DNA of 64,000 bases, taken from contig NZ_CP108032.1 of NCBI RefSeq assembly GCF_036169555.1, positions 4,836,001-4,900,000 of the forward strand. The letters run 5' to 3'. The stretch is from Streptomyces sp. NBC_00306 (GTDB lineage Bacteria > Actinomycetota > Actinomycetes > Streptomycetales > Streptomycetaceae). Below, piece by piece: positions 26,181-33,931 of this stretch (position 1 is the stretch's first letter; every line of letters starts with the position of its first letter). The position numbers and the translations under genes are program-made. The notes under the pieces were generated by a model. It was given only the letters and a program-made list of their open reading frames with translations. It ran no database searches and was not told the origin of the DNA.

Positions 26181-26289
26181 CCGCATCCGCTCCGGGAGTC
26201 CCCGCGGTCCGAAGAGACGATGTTCCGACATTCCGTCGGGAAGATGTTGCGCAGGTCGCACTGCGCATGGTCACATGGTACGGAGATCT

Positions 26290-26307
26290 GGTTAGGTCTA
26301 CCTAACC
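26290..26307. promoter_or_regulatory. palindromic operator resembling an iron-box half-site pair
   Basis: GGTTAGGTCTACCTAACC has perfect 8-bp arms around a CT centre, 30 nt upstream of a tiny gene, in AT-richer DNA than its surroundings. The TTAGG/CCTAA half-sites are those of DtxR/DmdR iron boxes, but the centre is 5 bp shorter than the standard 19-bp box, so the regulator may be different. Confidence 0.5.
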
Positions 26308-26337
26308 GGCCTGCCCCCGGAGACCCAGGAGGCATCC

Positions 26338-26520
26338 ATGCCGGCGTCCGAACGCGAGCACCAGCCACGGCAGCAGCCGGCGCACTCCGCGCCGCCGTCG
26401 CCGTCCCTCCTGTCGATGCGCGATCTGCTGGCCTCGTGTGCGGCGGCCAGCGCGGTGTCCACACCGCCCAGGGACGAACAGCCCGCCACCCGGGACGAGC
26501 CCCGCCGCGACGCCGCGTAG
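26338..26520 (+). CDS. small hypothetical protein (60 aa)
   Basis: Function unknown. A clear CAGGAGG site sits 5-6 nt before ATG 26338, and the palindrome at 26290 lies just upstream, which argues it is genuinely expressed. The central LLSMRDLLASCAAASAVSTPP segment is a short amphipathic helix with one Cys, flanked by Pro/Gln/Arg/Asp-rich hydrophilic ends. There is no signal peptide. A hairpin (26544-26581) follows, so it looks like a monocistronic regulated unit. Confidence 0.6.
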   Translation: MPASEREHQPRQQPAHSAPPSPSLLSMRDLLASCAAASAVSTPPRDEQPATRDEPRRDAA

Positions 26521-26543
26521 CTCGGGGCCCGGGAAACTGGGAA

Positions 26544-26581
26544 GACGAGCCGCGACTCGTCCAGTTCGGTCACGGCTCGTC
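26544..26581 (+). terminator. hairpin after the 60-aa gene
   Basis: GACGAGCCG (26544-26552) pairs perfectly with CGGCTCGTC (26573-26581) across a 20-nt loop that contains a second CGACTCGTC copy; a T-run (GGTTTTTCC) lies about 12 nt downstream. A likely terminator for the small gene. Confidence 0.55.
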
Positions 26582-26667
26582 ATTCGTACGAGCGGTTTTT
26601 CCGAGGGGTTTCCGGTGGGCGACGGGCCGGCATGAGCCGAGTCCTCTGTGGCCCGCGGGAGCCGTCC

Positions 26668-27219
26668 CTACGGGAGAACGACGACCTTCGAGCCGATCGT
26701 CGCGAACGTCCACATCGCGTCGCCGTCCGCCCGCTTCATCCGCACGCCGCCGGTCTTCTTCTCCGGGTCGGGGCTCGCCAGCACGCCGTTCGTCGCGGCG
26801 CTGAAGCCGATCGCCACGTCGTCCACGCTGGCGAACCGCACCACATGCTCGATCGGCACCCCGTCCGAACCGGGCACCTGCCCGGAGCGGGAGGTCACCG
26901 AGTACGAGCCCGGCGCCGGGCTCACCGTCGACGGCATGACCGCGAACGTCCGCGTGACCTTGTTCTTCGCGCTCACGAGCCAGACCCGGCGGTCGCCGAG
27001 CGAGTACACGACACGGGCGCCGGCGCCCGAATCGGCGGGCAGCGCGAGGGGATTCTCCGGCTTCTGCTCGGGAACCTTCGCCGAGGGGGCCGCACTCGGT
27101 GTCCGGGACGTGCCCAGTGAGTCGGGGGCGCTCGCCTGCGCCTGATAGGCGAGGAAACATACGGCCGCCAGAGCCGCCGCCGTGAGCCCGGCCACTAGAC
27201 CCGAGCTGCTCCGTGCCAC
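26668..27219 (-). CDS. secreted or anchored L,D-transpeptidase-like protein lacking the catalytic Cys
   Basis: 183 aa. An N-terminal hydrophobic helix (GLVAGLTAAALAAVCFLAYQA, residues 8-28) acts as signal or anchor. A Ser/Pro linker then leads to a domain of about 115 residues resembling a YkuD fold: RVVYSLGDRRVWLV strands and a terminal KTGGVRMKRADGDAMW followed by a VVVLP strand. In active YkuD enzymes the last motif is SHGC-h-R; here His is Thr156 and Cys is Gly158, so the domain should be inactive. The start is GTG 27219 with GAGAGAGG upstream. It is divergent from tsaB. Confidence 0.75.
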   Translation of the reverse strand: MARSSSGLVAGLTAAALAAVCFLAYQAQASAPDSLGTSRTPSAAPSAKVPEQKPENPLALPADSGAGARVVYSLGDRRVWLVSAKNKVTRTFAVMPSTVSPAPGSYSVTSRSGQVPGSDGVPIEHVVRFASVDDVAIGFSAATNGVLASPDPEKKTGGVRMKRADGDAMWTFATIGSKVVVLP

Positions 27220-27352
27220 CGTGTCCGCCTCTCTCTCCCTCGGCCGCGCGGGCCGGGGAGCGCCCCCATGTCCTGGTGGAGGTGACGGTAGCAGCAGGCG
27301 CTCGGGCCGACGGCGCTCCATGCCCCCGGCGCGGGAGCCGTAGGCTGTTTGC

Positions 27353-28006
27353 GTGCTCCTGCTCGCCGTTGATACCGCCACGCCCGCCGTCACCGCCGCC
27401 CTCCACGACGGCACGTCCGTCGTCGCCGCCTCCAGCAGCGTCGACGCCCGACGCCACGGCGAACTGCTGCTGCCCGCCGTCGACCGCGTCCTCGCCGAGG
27501 CGGGGGTGAAACTCGACGCCGTCACCGCCGTGGTGGCCGGCGTCGGACCCGGCCCCTACACCGGCCTGCGGGTCGGCCTGGTGACGGCCACGACCTTCGG
27601 CTCGGCGCTCGGAGTGCCGGTCCACGGCCTCTGCACGCTGGACGGCCTCGCATACGCCTCCGGCCTGGAGGGACCGTTCGTCGTCGCCACGGACGCCCGC
27701 CGCAAGGAGGTCTACTGGGCCCGCTACGCCTCCCCGCGCGAGCGGATCGGAGAGCCCGCGGTCGACCGGCCCGCCGACATCGCCGAGCAGGTGGCCGGAC
27801 TGCCCGTCGTCGGGGCCGGCGGACTGCTCTACCCGGAGGCCTTCCCCGACACCCGCGGCCCCGAGCATGTGTCGGCCGCGGCCCTGGCGTCGCTGGCCGC
27901 CGAGAAGCTGGCCGCGGGCGAGGAGTTCCTGCCCCCGCTGCCGCTGTATCTGCGCAGGCCGGACGCCCAGGTGCCGAAGAACTACAAGGTGGTCACGCCC
28001 AAGTGA
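27353..28006 (+). CDS. tsaB: tRNA t6A37 complex subunit TsaB
   Basis: An ASKHA-fold partner of TsaD (217 aa). MLLLAVDTATPAVTAAL, the RHGELLLPAVD and GVGPGPYTGLRVGL motifs are diagnostic; it lacks the metal-binding His pair of TsaD, as expected. The start is GTG 27353. Its stop overlaps the rimI GTG by 4 nt, and tsaD follows rimI by 3 nt, giving a tight tsaB-rimI-tsaD operon. Confidence 0.96.
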   Translation: MLLLAVDTATPAVTAALHDGTSVVAASSSVDARRHGELLLPAVDRVLAEAGVKLDAVTAVVAGVGPGPYTGLRVGLVTATTFGSALGVPVHGLCTLDGLAYASGLEGPFVVATDARRKEVYWARYASPRERIGEPAVDRPADIAEQVAGLPVVGAGGLLYPEAFPDTRGPEHVSAAALASLAAEKLAAGEEFLPPLPLYLRRPDAQVPKNYKVVTPK

Positions 28007-28485
28007 GCGCTTCCCCGGCCGCGCTGCGTGAGATGCGCTGGTGGGACATCGGGCCCGTGCTCGACCTGGAACACGCCCTGTTCCCGGAGGATGCCTGGTC
28101 GACCGGCATGTTCTGGTCCGAGCTCGCGCACTCCCGCGGGCCGCGCGCGACGCGCCGCTATGTGGTCGCCGAGGCGGACGGAAAGATCGTCGGCTACGCG
28201 GGCCTGGCGGCCGCCGGCGGTCTCGCGGACGTCCAGACCATCGCCGTCGCCCGCGATCAGTGGGGCACGGGACTGGGCGCCCGGCTGCTCACCGATCTGC
28301 TCCAGCACGCCACCGCCTTCGAGTGCGACGAGGTGCTCCTCGAAGTGCGCGTGGACAACACCAGGGCCCAGAAGCTGTACGCGCGCTTCGGCTTCGAGCC
28401 CATCGGACTCCGGCGCGGCTACTACCAGCCGGCCAATGTCGACGCCCTCGTCATGCGGCTCCCCGTACAAGGAACAGAGACTTAA
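28003..28485 (+). CDS. rimI: ribosomal-protein-alanine N-acetyltransferase RimI
   Basis: A GNAT-fold acetyltransferase (160 aa) expected to acetylate the N-terminal Ala of S18. The acetyl-CoA loop is in the DQWGTGLGARLL segment (Q/R-x-x-G-x-G/A). EVRVDNTRAQKLYARFGFEPIGLRRGYYQP is the typical RimI C-terminal region. It overlaps tsaB (GTGA) and is followed by tsaD, the common rimI context. Confidence 0.93.
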   Translation: MSASPAALREMRWWDIGPVLDLEHALFPEDAWSTGMFWSELAHSRGPRATRRYVVAEADGKIVGYAGLAAAGGLADVQTIAVARDQWGTGLGARLLTDLLQHATAFECDEVLLEVRVDNTRAQKLYARFGFEPIGLRRGYYQPANVDALVMRLPVQGTET

Positions 28486-28488
28486 CTG

Positions 28489-29598
28489 ATGGCTGACGAA
28501 CCGCTCGTACTCGGCATCGAGACCTCCTGCGACGAGACCGGCGTGGGCATCGTCCGCGGCACGACGCTGCTCGCCGACGCCATCGCCTCCAGTGTGGACA
28601 CGCACGCCCGCTTCGGCGGAGTCGTGCCCGAGATCGCCTCGCGCGCGCACCTGGAAGCGATGGTGCCGACCATCGAGCGCGCGCTCCAGGAGGCCGGTGT
28701 CTCGGCGCGCGACCTCGACGGCATCGCCGTGACCGCGGGCCCGGGCCTCGCGGGCGCTCTGCTGGTGGGCGTGTCGGCGGCCAAGGCGTACGCGTACGCC
28801 CTCGGCAAGCCGCTGTACGGGGTGAACCACCTCGCCTCGCACATCTGCGTCGACCAGCTGGAGCACGGCCGGCTGCCCGAGCCGACGATGGCGCTGCTGG
28901 TCTCCGGCGGTCACTCCTCGCTGCTGCTCGCGCCCGACATCACCAGCGACGTACGGCCCCTGGGCGCGACGATCGACGACGCCGCCGGCGAGGCCTTCGA
29001 CAAGATCGCGCGCGTGCTCGACCTCGGCTTCCCGGGCGGTCCGGTGATCGACCGGCTCGCCAAGGAAGGCGATCCGGCGGCGATCGCGTTCCCGCGCGGC
29101 CTGTCCGGCTCGCGCGACCCGGCGTACGACTTCTCGTTCTCCGGGCTCAAGACCTCCGTCGCCCGCTGGATCGAGGCGAAGCGGGCCGCGGGCGAGGAGG
29201 TGCCGGTGCGCGACGTGGCCGCGTCCTTCCAGGAGGCGGTCGTCGACGTACTGACCCGCAAGGCGGTGCGCGCCTGTCTCGACGAGGGTGTCGACCACCT
29301 GATGATCGGCGGCGGTGTGGCCGCCAACTCCCGGCTGCGCGCGCTGGCCCAGGAGCGCTGCGAGAAGGCCGGCATCCGGCTGCGGGTGCCGCGGCCGAAG
29401 CTGTGCACGGACAACGGCGCAATGGTCGCCGCGCTGGGCGCGGAGATGGTGGCGCGCAACCGGCCGGCGTCCGACTGGGAGCTGTCCGCGGACTCCTCGC
29501 TCCCGGTGACGGACCCGCACGTCCCGGGAGCCGCGCACGACCACACCCACGACCACGACCATGTGCACGAGGTCAGCAAGGACAACCTGTACTCATGA
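28489..29598 (+). CDS. tsaD: tRNA N6-adenosine threonylcarbamoyltransferase TsaD
   Basis: The catalytic subunit that transfers threonylcarbamoyl to A37 (369 aa). Motifs: GIETSCDETGVG, ALLVSGGHSSLL, the metal-binding His pair in GVNHLASHI, DFSFSGLKTSV and GGVAANSRLR. The C-terminal 20 residues are His/Asp-rich (AHDHTHDHDHVHE), a possible extra metal-binding tail. An overlapping ATGA links it to the next small gene. Confidence 0.97.
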   Translation: MADEPLVLGIETSCDETGVGIVRGTTLLADAIASSVDTHARFGGVVPEIASRAHLEAMVPTIERALQEAGVSARDLDGIAVTAGPGLAGALLVGVSAAKAYAYALGKPLYGVNHLASHICVDQLEHGRLPEPTMALLVSGGHSSLLLAPDITSDVRPLGATIDDAAGEAFDKIARVLDLGFPGGPVIDRLAKEGDPAAIAFPRGLSGSRDPAYDFSFSGLKTSVARWIEAKRAAGEEVPVRDVAASFQEAVVDVLTRKAVRACLDEGVDHLMIGGGVAANSRLRALAQERCEKAGIRLRVPRPKLCTDNGAMVAALGAEMVARNRPASDWELSADSSLPVTDPHVPGAAHDHTHDHDHVHEVSKDNLYS

Positions 29599-29852
29599 CG
29601 GCCGTCGCGCTGATGTGGGAGGCCCGCGCGGTCCAGGGGCGGGGGCCGGAACTGCTCGCCTGGGCCAGGGCGCAGGAACTGCCGCGGGAGCCCGTACGCG
29701 TCGAGTTCTTCCGCGCACCCGACGACCGCGTCCTGGTCATCACCTGGTGGGAGGCCCCGGGCCTCGACGCGGACCTGCCGGAGCTGCCGGAGCCGGACGG
29801 GGGGCTGGTGACGCGTCCGGTGCACCGGTGGCGGTTCGAGGCGGTTTCGTAG
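29595..29852 (+). CDS. small conserved-looking protein after tsaD (85 aa)
   Basis: Function not recognised. It starts at ATG 29595, overlapping the tsaD stop (ATGA), which argues for real translation by coupling. The sequence reads as a compact alpha/beta protein (MTAVALMWEARAV, RVLVITWWEAP, PVHRWRFEAV) and resembles a short ferredoxin-like or ABM-type domain only loosely. There is no signal peptide and no Cys. The context suggests an accessory in the t6A operon or a hitch-hiker. Confidence 0.65.
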   Translation: MTAVALMWEARAVQGRGPELLAWARAQELPREPVRVEFFRAPDDRVLVITWWEAPGLDADLPELPEPDGGLVTRPVHRWRFEAVS

Positions 29853-29989
29853 GCGGTTCTGCGGGTTCCGGCGGCGGTACCGCAGGCGGCAGTGCGGACT
29901 CAGGTGGAAGCTCTCGGCGGCCTCCTTCGGCGTAGCCGGGCCGTTCCGATGGCAGCTCGGGAAGATTCTCAGAAGAATTCTCCGGGAGC

Positions 29990-30016
29990 TGTCGATCCGG
30001 CGGCCTCCCGTTCGAC
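29990..30016 (+). promoter_or_regulatory. candidate ECF42-type promoter
   Basis: TGTCGA (29990-29995), a 17-bp spacer and CGAC starting at 30013. This matches the motif I recall for ECF42 sigma factors (-35 TGTCGA, -10 CGA/TC). It lies 52 nt upstream of the DGPF gene that precedes an ECF42-type sigma gene, so autoregulation is likely. Confidence 0.6.
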
Positions 30017-30067
30017 GCAGGGGTGAGAGGCAGGGAAGTCCCCCGCCCTCCCGACCGAGGAGTCACC

Positions 30068-30421
30068 ATGCCGCGCTTCCTGACCATGATCCGCATCGAG
30101 GAGCAGAACCTGCCCAGGGAGGCCGCCGGCCCCGAGTTCGACGAGCGCATGGGCGCGCTGTTCGAGGAGATCACCAAGGCCGGGGTCATGCTCGACACCG
30201 CCGGGCTCACCCCGACCGCCGACGGCACCCGGGTCCACTGGTCCACCGGAAAGATCAGCTACACCGACGGGCCGTTCACCGAGACCAAGGAAGTCATCGG
30301 CGGCTACTCCATCATCCAGGCCAAGGACAAGGCCGAGGCCCTGGAGTGGGCCAAGCGCTTCCTGGAGATCCACCCGGCCGAATGGAACGTCACCGCCGAG
30401 GTCCGCCAGATCGAGGAGTGA
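30068..30421 (+). CDS. DGPF/YCII-related domain protein (ECF42 partner)
   Basis: 117 aa, YCII-related fold, with the TDGPFTETKEVIGGYSIIQAKDKAEALEWAK region that names the DGPF family. Such proteins are genetically linked to ECF42 sigma factors; their molecular role is unresolved. The start is ATG 30068 with GAGGAG 5 nt upstream. The candidate ECF42 promoter precedes it and the sigma gene follows 44 nt downstream. Confidence 0.9.
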   Translation: MPRFLTMIRIEEQNLPREAAGPEFDERMGALFEEITKAGVMLDTAGLTPTADGTRVHWSTGKISYTDGPFTETKEVIGGYSIIQAKDKAEALEWAKRFLEIHPAEWNVTAEVRQIEE

Positions 30422-30465
30422 GAGCCGGTCGCGCTTGCCCCGCCCCGGCACGGCTGTTCTGATGG

Positions 30466-31704
30466 GTGGCCGTGACGGCAGCAAGCGCGACCGAAACGGT
30501 CGAAGCGGTGTTCAGGATCGAGTCCGCGCGGATCATCGCCGGCGTCGCCCGCATCGTGCGGGACGTGGGCATAGCCGAGGAACTCGCGCAGGACGCCCTG
30601 GTCGCCGCGCTGGAGCAGTGGCCGGAGTCGGGCGTGCCGGACAGACCCGGCGCCTGGCTCATGGCCACCGCCAAGCACCGCGCGATCGATCTCGTACGCC
30701 GCAAGGAGACGTACGCGCGCAAGCTCGCCGAGGTCGGGCGGACCCTGGAGGACGTGCCGCCGCCCGAGCCGTCGGACGTGGACGACATCGACGACGATCT
30801 GCTGCGGCTGATCTTCACCGCGTGCCACCCGGTGCTCTCCACCGAGGCGCGGATCGCGCTGACCCTGCGGCTGCTCGGCGGCCTGACGACCGAGGAGATC
30901 GCCCGCGCCTACCTCGCCCCGGAGCCGACGGTCGCGCAGCGCATCGTCCGCGCGAAGCGGTCGCTCGCGAAGGCCGGCGTCCCCTTCGAGGTACCGGGCC
31001 CCGCCGAGCGCGCCGAGCGTCTGGACTCCGTGCTGGAGGTCATCTACCTGATTTTCAACGAGGGTTACTCGGCCACGGCCGGCGACGACTGGCTGCGCCC
31101 GGCACTGTGCGAGGACGCCCTCCGCCTCGCTCGCGTCCTCACGGGCCTGATGCCCCGCGAGCCGGAGGTGCACGGCTTGACGGCGCTGCTGGAGTTCCAG
31201 GCCTCCCGCATCGCGGCCCGCACGGGCCCCGACGGCGAGCCGGTGCTGCTCGCGGACCAGAACCGCGCCAAGTGGAACAGGATGCTGATCGGGCGCGGCA
31301 TGGACGCCCTGCAACGAGCGGGCACCGGCCCGTACGCGGTCCAGGCGGCCATCGCGGGCTGCCACGCCCAGGCGGTCCGCTACGAGGACACCGACTGGCG
31401 GACGATCGCCTCCCTCTACGGCCGTCTGGCCGCGCTCGTCCCTTCCCCGGTGGTCGAGTTGAACCGGGCGGTCGCGATCTCGATGGCAGAGGGCCCGGAG
31501 GCGGGCCTGGCCCTGGTGGACGCTCTCGCCGGGGAACCGGCCCTGAAGGACTACCACTTGTTGCCGAGTGTGCGGGGTGACCTGCTGGAACGCCTGGGGC
31601 GGGGTGCGCAGGCGCGTACGGAGTTCGAGCGGGCGGCGTCGCTGACCCGCAACGAACGGGAGAGGGAACTGCTGCTGGAGCGTGCCTCACGCTGCGCGCC
31701 GTAG
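30466..31704 (+). CDS. ECF42-group RNA polymerase sigma factor with C-terminal TPR-like extension
   Basis: 412 aa. Sigma-2 (about 15-80) has EELAQDALVAALEQWPESGVPDRPGAWL, and sigma-4 (about 110-165) has LTTEEIARAYLAPEPTVAQRI. A helical extension of about 220 residues follows (LIFNEGYSATAG ... HGLTALLEFQASR ... ALVPSPVVELNRAVA), which marks the ECF42 group and is thought to replace an anti-sigma factor. There is no anti-sigma gene nearby. GTG 30466 was taken; GTG 30472 is equally possible because neither has a good ribosome binding site. Confidence 0.92.
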   Translation: MAVTAASATETVEAVFRIESARIIAGVARIVRDVGIAEELAQDALVAALEQWPESGVPDRPGAWLMATAKHRAIDLVRRKETYARKLAEVGRTLEDVPPPEPSDVDDIDDDLLRLIFTACHPVLSTEARIALTLRLLGGLTTEEIARAYLAPEPTVAQRIVRAKRSLAKAGVPFEVPGPAERAERLDSVLEVIYLIFNEGYSATAGDDWLRPALCEDALRLARVLTGLMPREPEVHGLTALLEFQASRIAARTGPDGEPVLLADQNRAKWNRMLIGRGMDALQRAGTGPYAVQAAIAGCHAQAVRYEDTDWRTIASLYGRLAALVPSPVVELNRAVAISMAEGPEAGLALVDALAGEPALKDYHLLPSVRGDLLERLGRGAQARTEFERAASLTRNERERELLLERASRCAP

Positions 31705-31902
31705 GCGGCCACGGCGAGCTTCGAGATCCCACCGACAGGTACGGTCCGGAACGACCGGACGGACGTCCAGCACACGGACGACCGGGGTGCCGTCCGCAGC
31801 ACGATCACCGTCGACGAGCGCTTCGGCGAGGTGTGCCTCCAGGGTCTCCTCCGTGGGCGGCCTGCCGGGGCTCGAAGCTCAGGTGCGGTCTCCCTGACGC
31901 AT
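31687..31902 (-). pseudogene. possible decayed small gene with an internal stop
   Basis: Reading from ATG 31902 gives MRQGDRT, then an in-frame TGA (31881-31879), then 63 more codons with normal Streptomyces codon bias (containing EETLEAHLAEALVDGD and TPVVRVLDVRPVVPD) to a TGA at 31689-31687. The open part looks coding but has no start of its own after the stop. It ends antisense within the last 18 bp of the ECF42 gene. Either a nonsense mutation, a sequencing error, or a coincidental frame. Confidence 0.4.
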
Positions 31903-32202
31903 CACAACTGCGCACGTTCCGGGCCCGGTTCGTCGTACGCGTCGAGCCACGTAGCGGCAGGTCGGGGCTTGAGCTTCGGGGCTCGGGATTCGAGCTCCTT
32001 CTCTACAGATTGGGTGGGGGGATTGTTCCCACCCACCCACCCCAACTCAGCCGCGCACCAGGCGAGATGACTTTTTGTGATCGAGTCGCGACACACTGCC
32101 GTTGCCGTGTAGCGTGCGCCCCGAAGGCAGACAGAACGACCCCCATGCGGTGCTACCAACACCACACAGGGGTCTGACCTACAAGATCGTGGAGCCGATC
32201 TC
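31903..32202. other. intergenic region with two hairpins upstream of the regulator gene
   Basis: No gene was seen. GGGTGGG (32012-32018) pairs with CCCACCC (32028-32034). GACCCC (32138-32144) pairs with GGGGTC (32169-32174) around an inner GGTG/CACC pair, placing a second hairpin just before the regulator start. The 32060-32130 stretch is AT-richer than average and is the likely promoter region, but no confident -35/-10 pair was assigned. Confidence 0.45.
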
Positions 32203-33042
32203 ATGGCTGTTCAGCAGTTTAATCCTGCCCCGCGCCCGGCCGCCCATCCGATGGCCAATCCGGGTTACGGCAAACGCCTCGCCCCCTCCCAACGCCCCCG
32301 CCGCGCGGACGACTTCGCACATCTGCCCAGGCGTGAAGGGGCGGTCGCGGACTATGTCGACCGGCAGCCCGAGGGCGCGGACATCTCGGTGAAGATGCTC
32401 GCCAAGCACCTGCCGGGCTACGGCCAGTGCGCGGTGGCGACCATTCTGAACAACCTCTCGGCGGCGGGCCACTACCGCCGTGTCCGCCAGTGCGTCACGA
32501 GCGCGTCGGGCACGAACATCTGGGTCTGGCGCTCGTACTGGTCCCGTACGCCCCGCGACGACGCCTGGTGGGCGAACTTCGCGGCCGGTGAACTCGGGAC
32601 CTCGACGATCCCTGCCGCCCTGGCGAGGACGGCGGGCTACGACGTCCTGGCCCGACTCGGGCGTATCGAGGCACGGCTGACGCTCTCGGCGTCGGAGTGC
32701 GCGGCACTGGAGGCCGCGGCGGGCGCATGGTTCGAGCGCGGCGCGAGCGAGAGCCAACTGCTCTCGGCCATGACGGCGGGACTCCCGGCACAGGTCTCCC
32801 ACCCGTACGGCTTCGTCCGCGCCCGCCTGCTGTCGAAGCTCCCACCGGAACCCCCGGCGCCCCGAATGGTGATGGAGTGCACGGACTGCGGAGCCCCGGG
32901 CGAACCGGCGTCCTTGCCGGGAGGCCTGTGCCGCACATGCACGGACACGGACCGGCTTGCCGCACTGCCGCCCGCGTCCGCCGGGGTCCACGACCGGGTG
33001 GGGCGCCTGCGCTCGGCGCTGCGGGCGGGCCCGGGGGACTGA
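32203..33042 (+). CDS. putative winged-helix regulator with C-terminal zinc-finger-like motif
   Basis: 279 aa. The central segment (about 55-100: DISVKMLAKHLPGYGQCAVATILNNLSAAGHYRRVR) reads as a winged-helix/MarR-like DNA-binding domain. The C-terminal part has CTDCGAPGEPASLPGGLCRTC, a CxxC...CxxC pair that could bind zinc. Similar proteins are common in Streptomyces accessory regions. It converges on the toxin/immunity array and may or may not control it. The ligand is unknown. Confidence 0.7.
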   Translation: MAVQQFNPAPRPAAHPMANPGYGKRLAPSQRPRRADDFAHLPRREGAVADYVDRQPEGADISVKMLAKHLPGYGQCAVATILNNLSAAGHYRRVRQCVTSASGTNIWVWRSYWSRTPRDDAWWANFAAGELGTSTIPAALARTAGYDVLARLGRIEARLTLSASECAALEAAAGAWFERGASESQLLSAMTAGLPAQVSHPYGFVRARLLSKLPPEPPAPRMVMECTDCGAPGEPASLPGGLCRTCTDTDRLAALPPASAGVHDRVGRLRSALRAGPGD

Positions 33043-33061
33043 GGCGGTGGCCCGCGCGACG

Positions 33062-33080
33062 CGGGAGCGGCCTCAGTGCT
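33062..33080. repeat. 19-bp direct repeat, copy 1
   Basis: CGGGAGCGGCCTCAGTGCT. It contains the stop codon of the 248-aa immunity-like gene and recurs exactly at 33932-33950, where it contains the stop codon of the 223-aa gene. The 870 bp from one copy to the next hold exactly one gene cassette. Confidence 0.85.
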
Positions 33081-33819
33081 TGTCCCACACCGGAGGGTGC
33101 GCTTCTGCCAAGTGACCGATACATGCCTGCGCCAGCATCGGCAGGAACTCTACGAAATCCGCAGACCCGGACCCTCCTCCCAGTTCCATGGAGAAGAAGC
33201 GGTCCAGAGAGTCTTCGTGGTTCTGGAAGAGGGCCAACGCTTCATAGGCTTCGGCGGCCAGACCGGGAAGTTCCCACACACATGCGGGATGGCACTCCTC
33301 GATCAGCATCCGGATGCCCTCCTCCACGGAGGCGCCTTGCATATCATCCGAGACCGCCAGGCCGTCCTGGCCGAAGTAGATCATCAGGTACTGACGGAAG
33401 CGCGGGAAACGCAACAGCAGTTCCTCGGCGGTGAGCGGTGGCCGGTAGTACTCCTCGCGGCTTCCCGAGTACCACTGCTCGACGTGGGAGGCGATGGCCC
33501 GCAGAGCGGTCGATGTGCATTCCGCCGGGACCGCCCGCGGGAGGTTTTTCAGCTCTTCTCTGCCGCCCCCGCCCGACGGATCCGCGTCGAACAGGTCGGC
33601 GGCCTGGCGCAGTTGAGCCGCGACTTCGTAGAGCGTCCGCCCGCCGCCCTTCTGGGCGTAGACAAGGCCGCGAAGAACCGGGTGCAGCCGGCTCTGCCAT
33701 TCCCCGGTATCGCCGGGGATGCCGGTGGAGGCGAAAACGCTCAACAGGGATCGGGCACCCGACAAGCGGAAATACCCCATGGTCTCTTCGCTCAGCATGA
33801 GGACCTTTCTGATGCACAC
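33073..33819 (-). CDS. putative immunity protein, paralogue of the gene at 35635-36345
   Basis: 248 aa, cytosolic, no known catalytic motif. Its C-terminal half is clearly related to the 236-aa protein upstream: both share RFPR, YFGQDG-h-A-h-SDDM, the WELPG-h-AAE-x-YEALA stretch, and near-identical ends (DRFF, GGGSG, DF-h-EFLP-h-LAQ, HPPVW). In polymorphic toxin loci such copies are extra immunity genes against related toxins. It stands alone with no toxin module beside it. Inferred role: orphan immunity. Confidence 0.7.
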   Translation of the reverse strand: MCIRKVLMLSEETMGYFRLSGARSLLSVFASTGIPGDTGEWQSRLHPVLRGLVYAQKGGGRTLYEVAAQLRQAADLFDADPSGGGGREELKNLPRAVPAECTSTALRAIASHVEQWYSGSREEYYRPPLTAEELLLRFPRFRQYLMIYFGQDGLAVSDDMQGASVEEGIRMLIEECHPACVWELPGLAAEAYEALALFQNHEDSLDRFFSMELGGGSGSADFVEFLPMLAQACIGHLAEAHPPVWDKH

Positions 33820-33931
33820 AACGGTACGTAATGTTGTGTCCTGGTAGTTCGACGGACGTGGCGGTGGGGGACACGGGGGCGACGATCCGCTGGCATCACC
33901 GCCCGACGGGCTCAGCCCGGCGGTCTCGATA

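Noticed and set aside
26290..26307. Standard DtxR/DmdR iron box
   Set aside because: The half-sites fit, but the spacing between TTAGG and CCTAA is 4 bp instead of 9, so it was reported only as a related palindrome.
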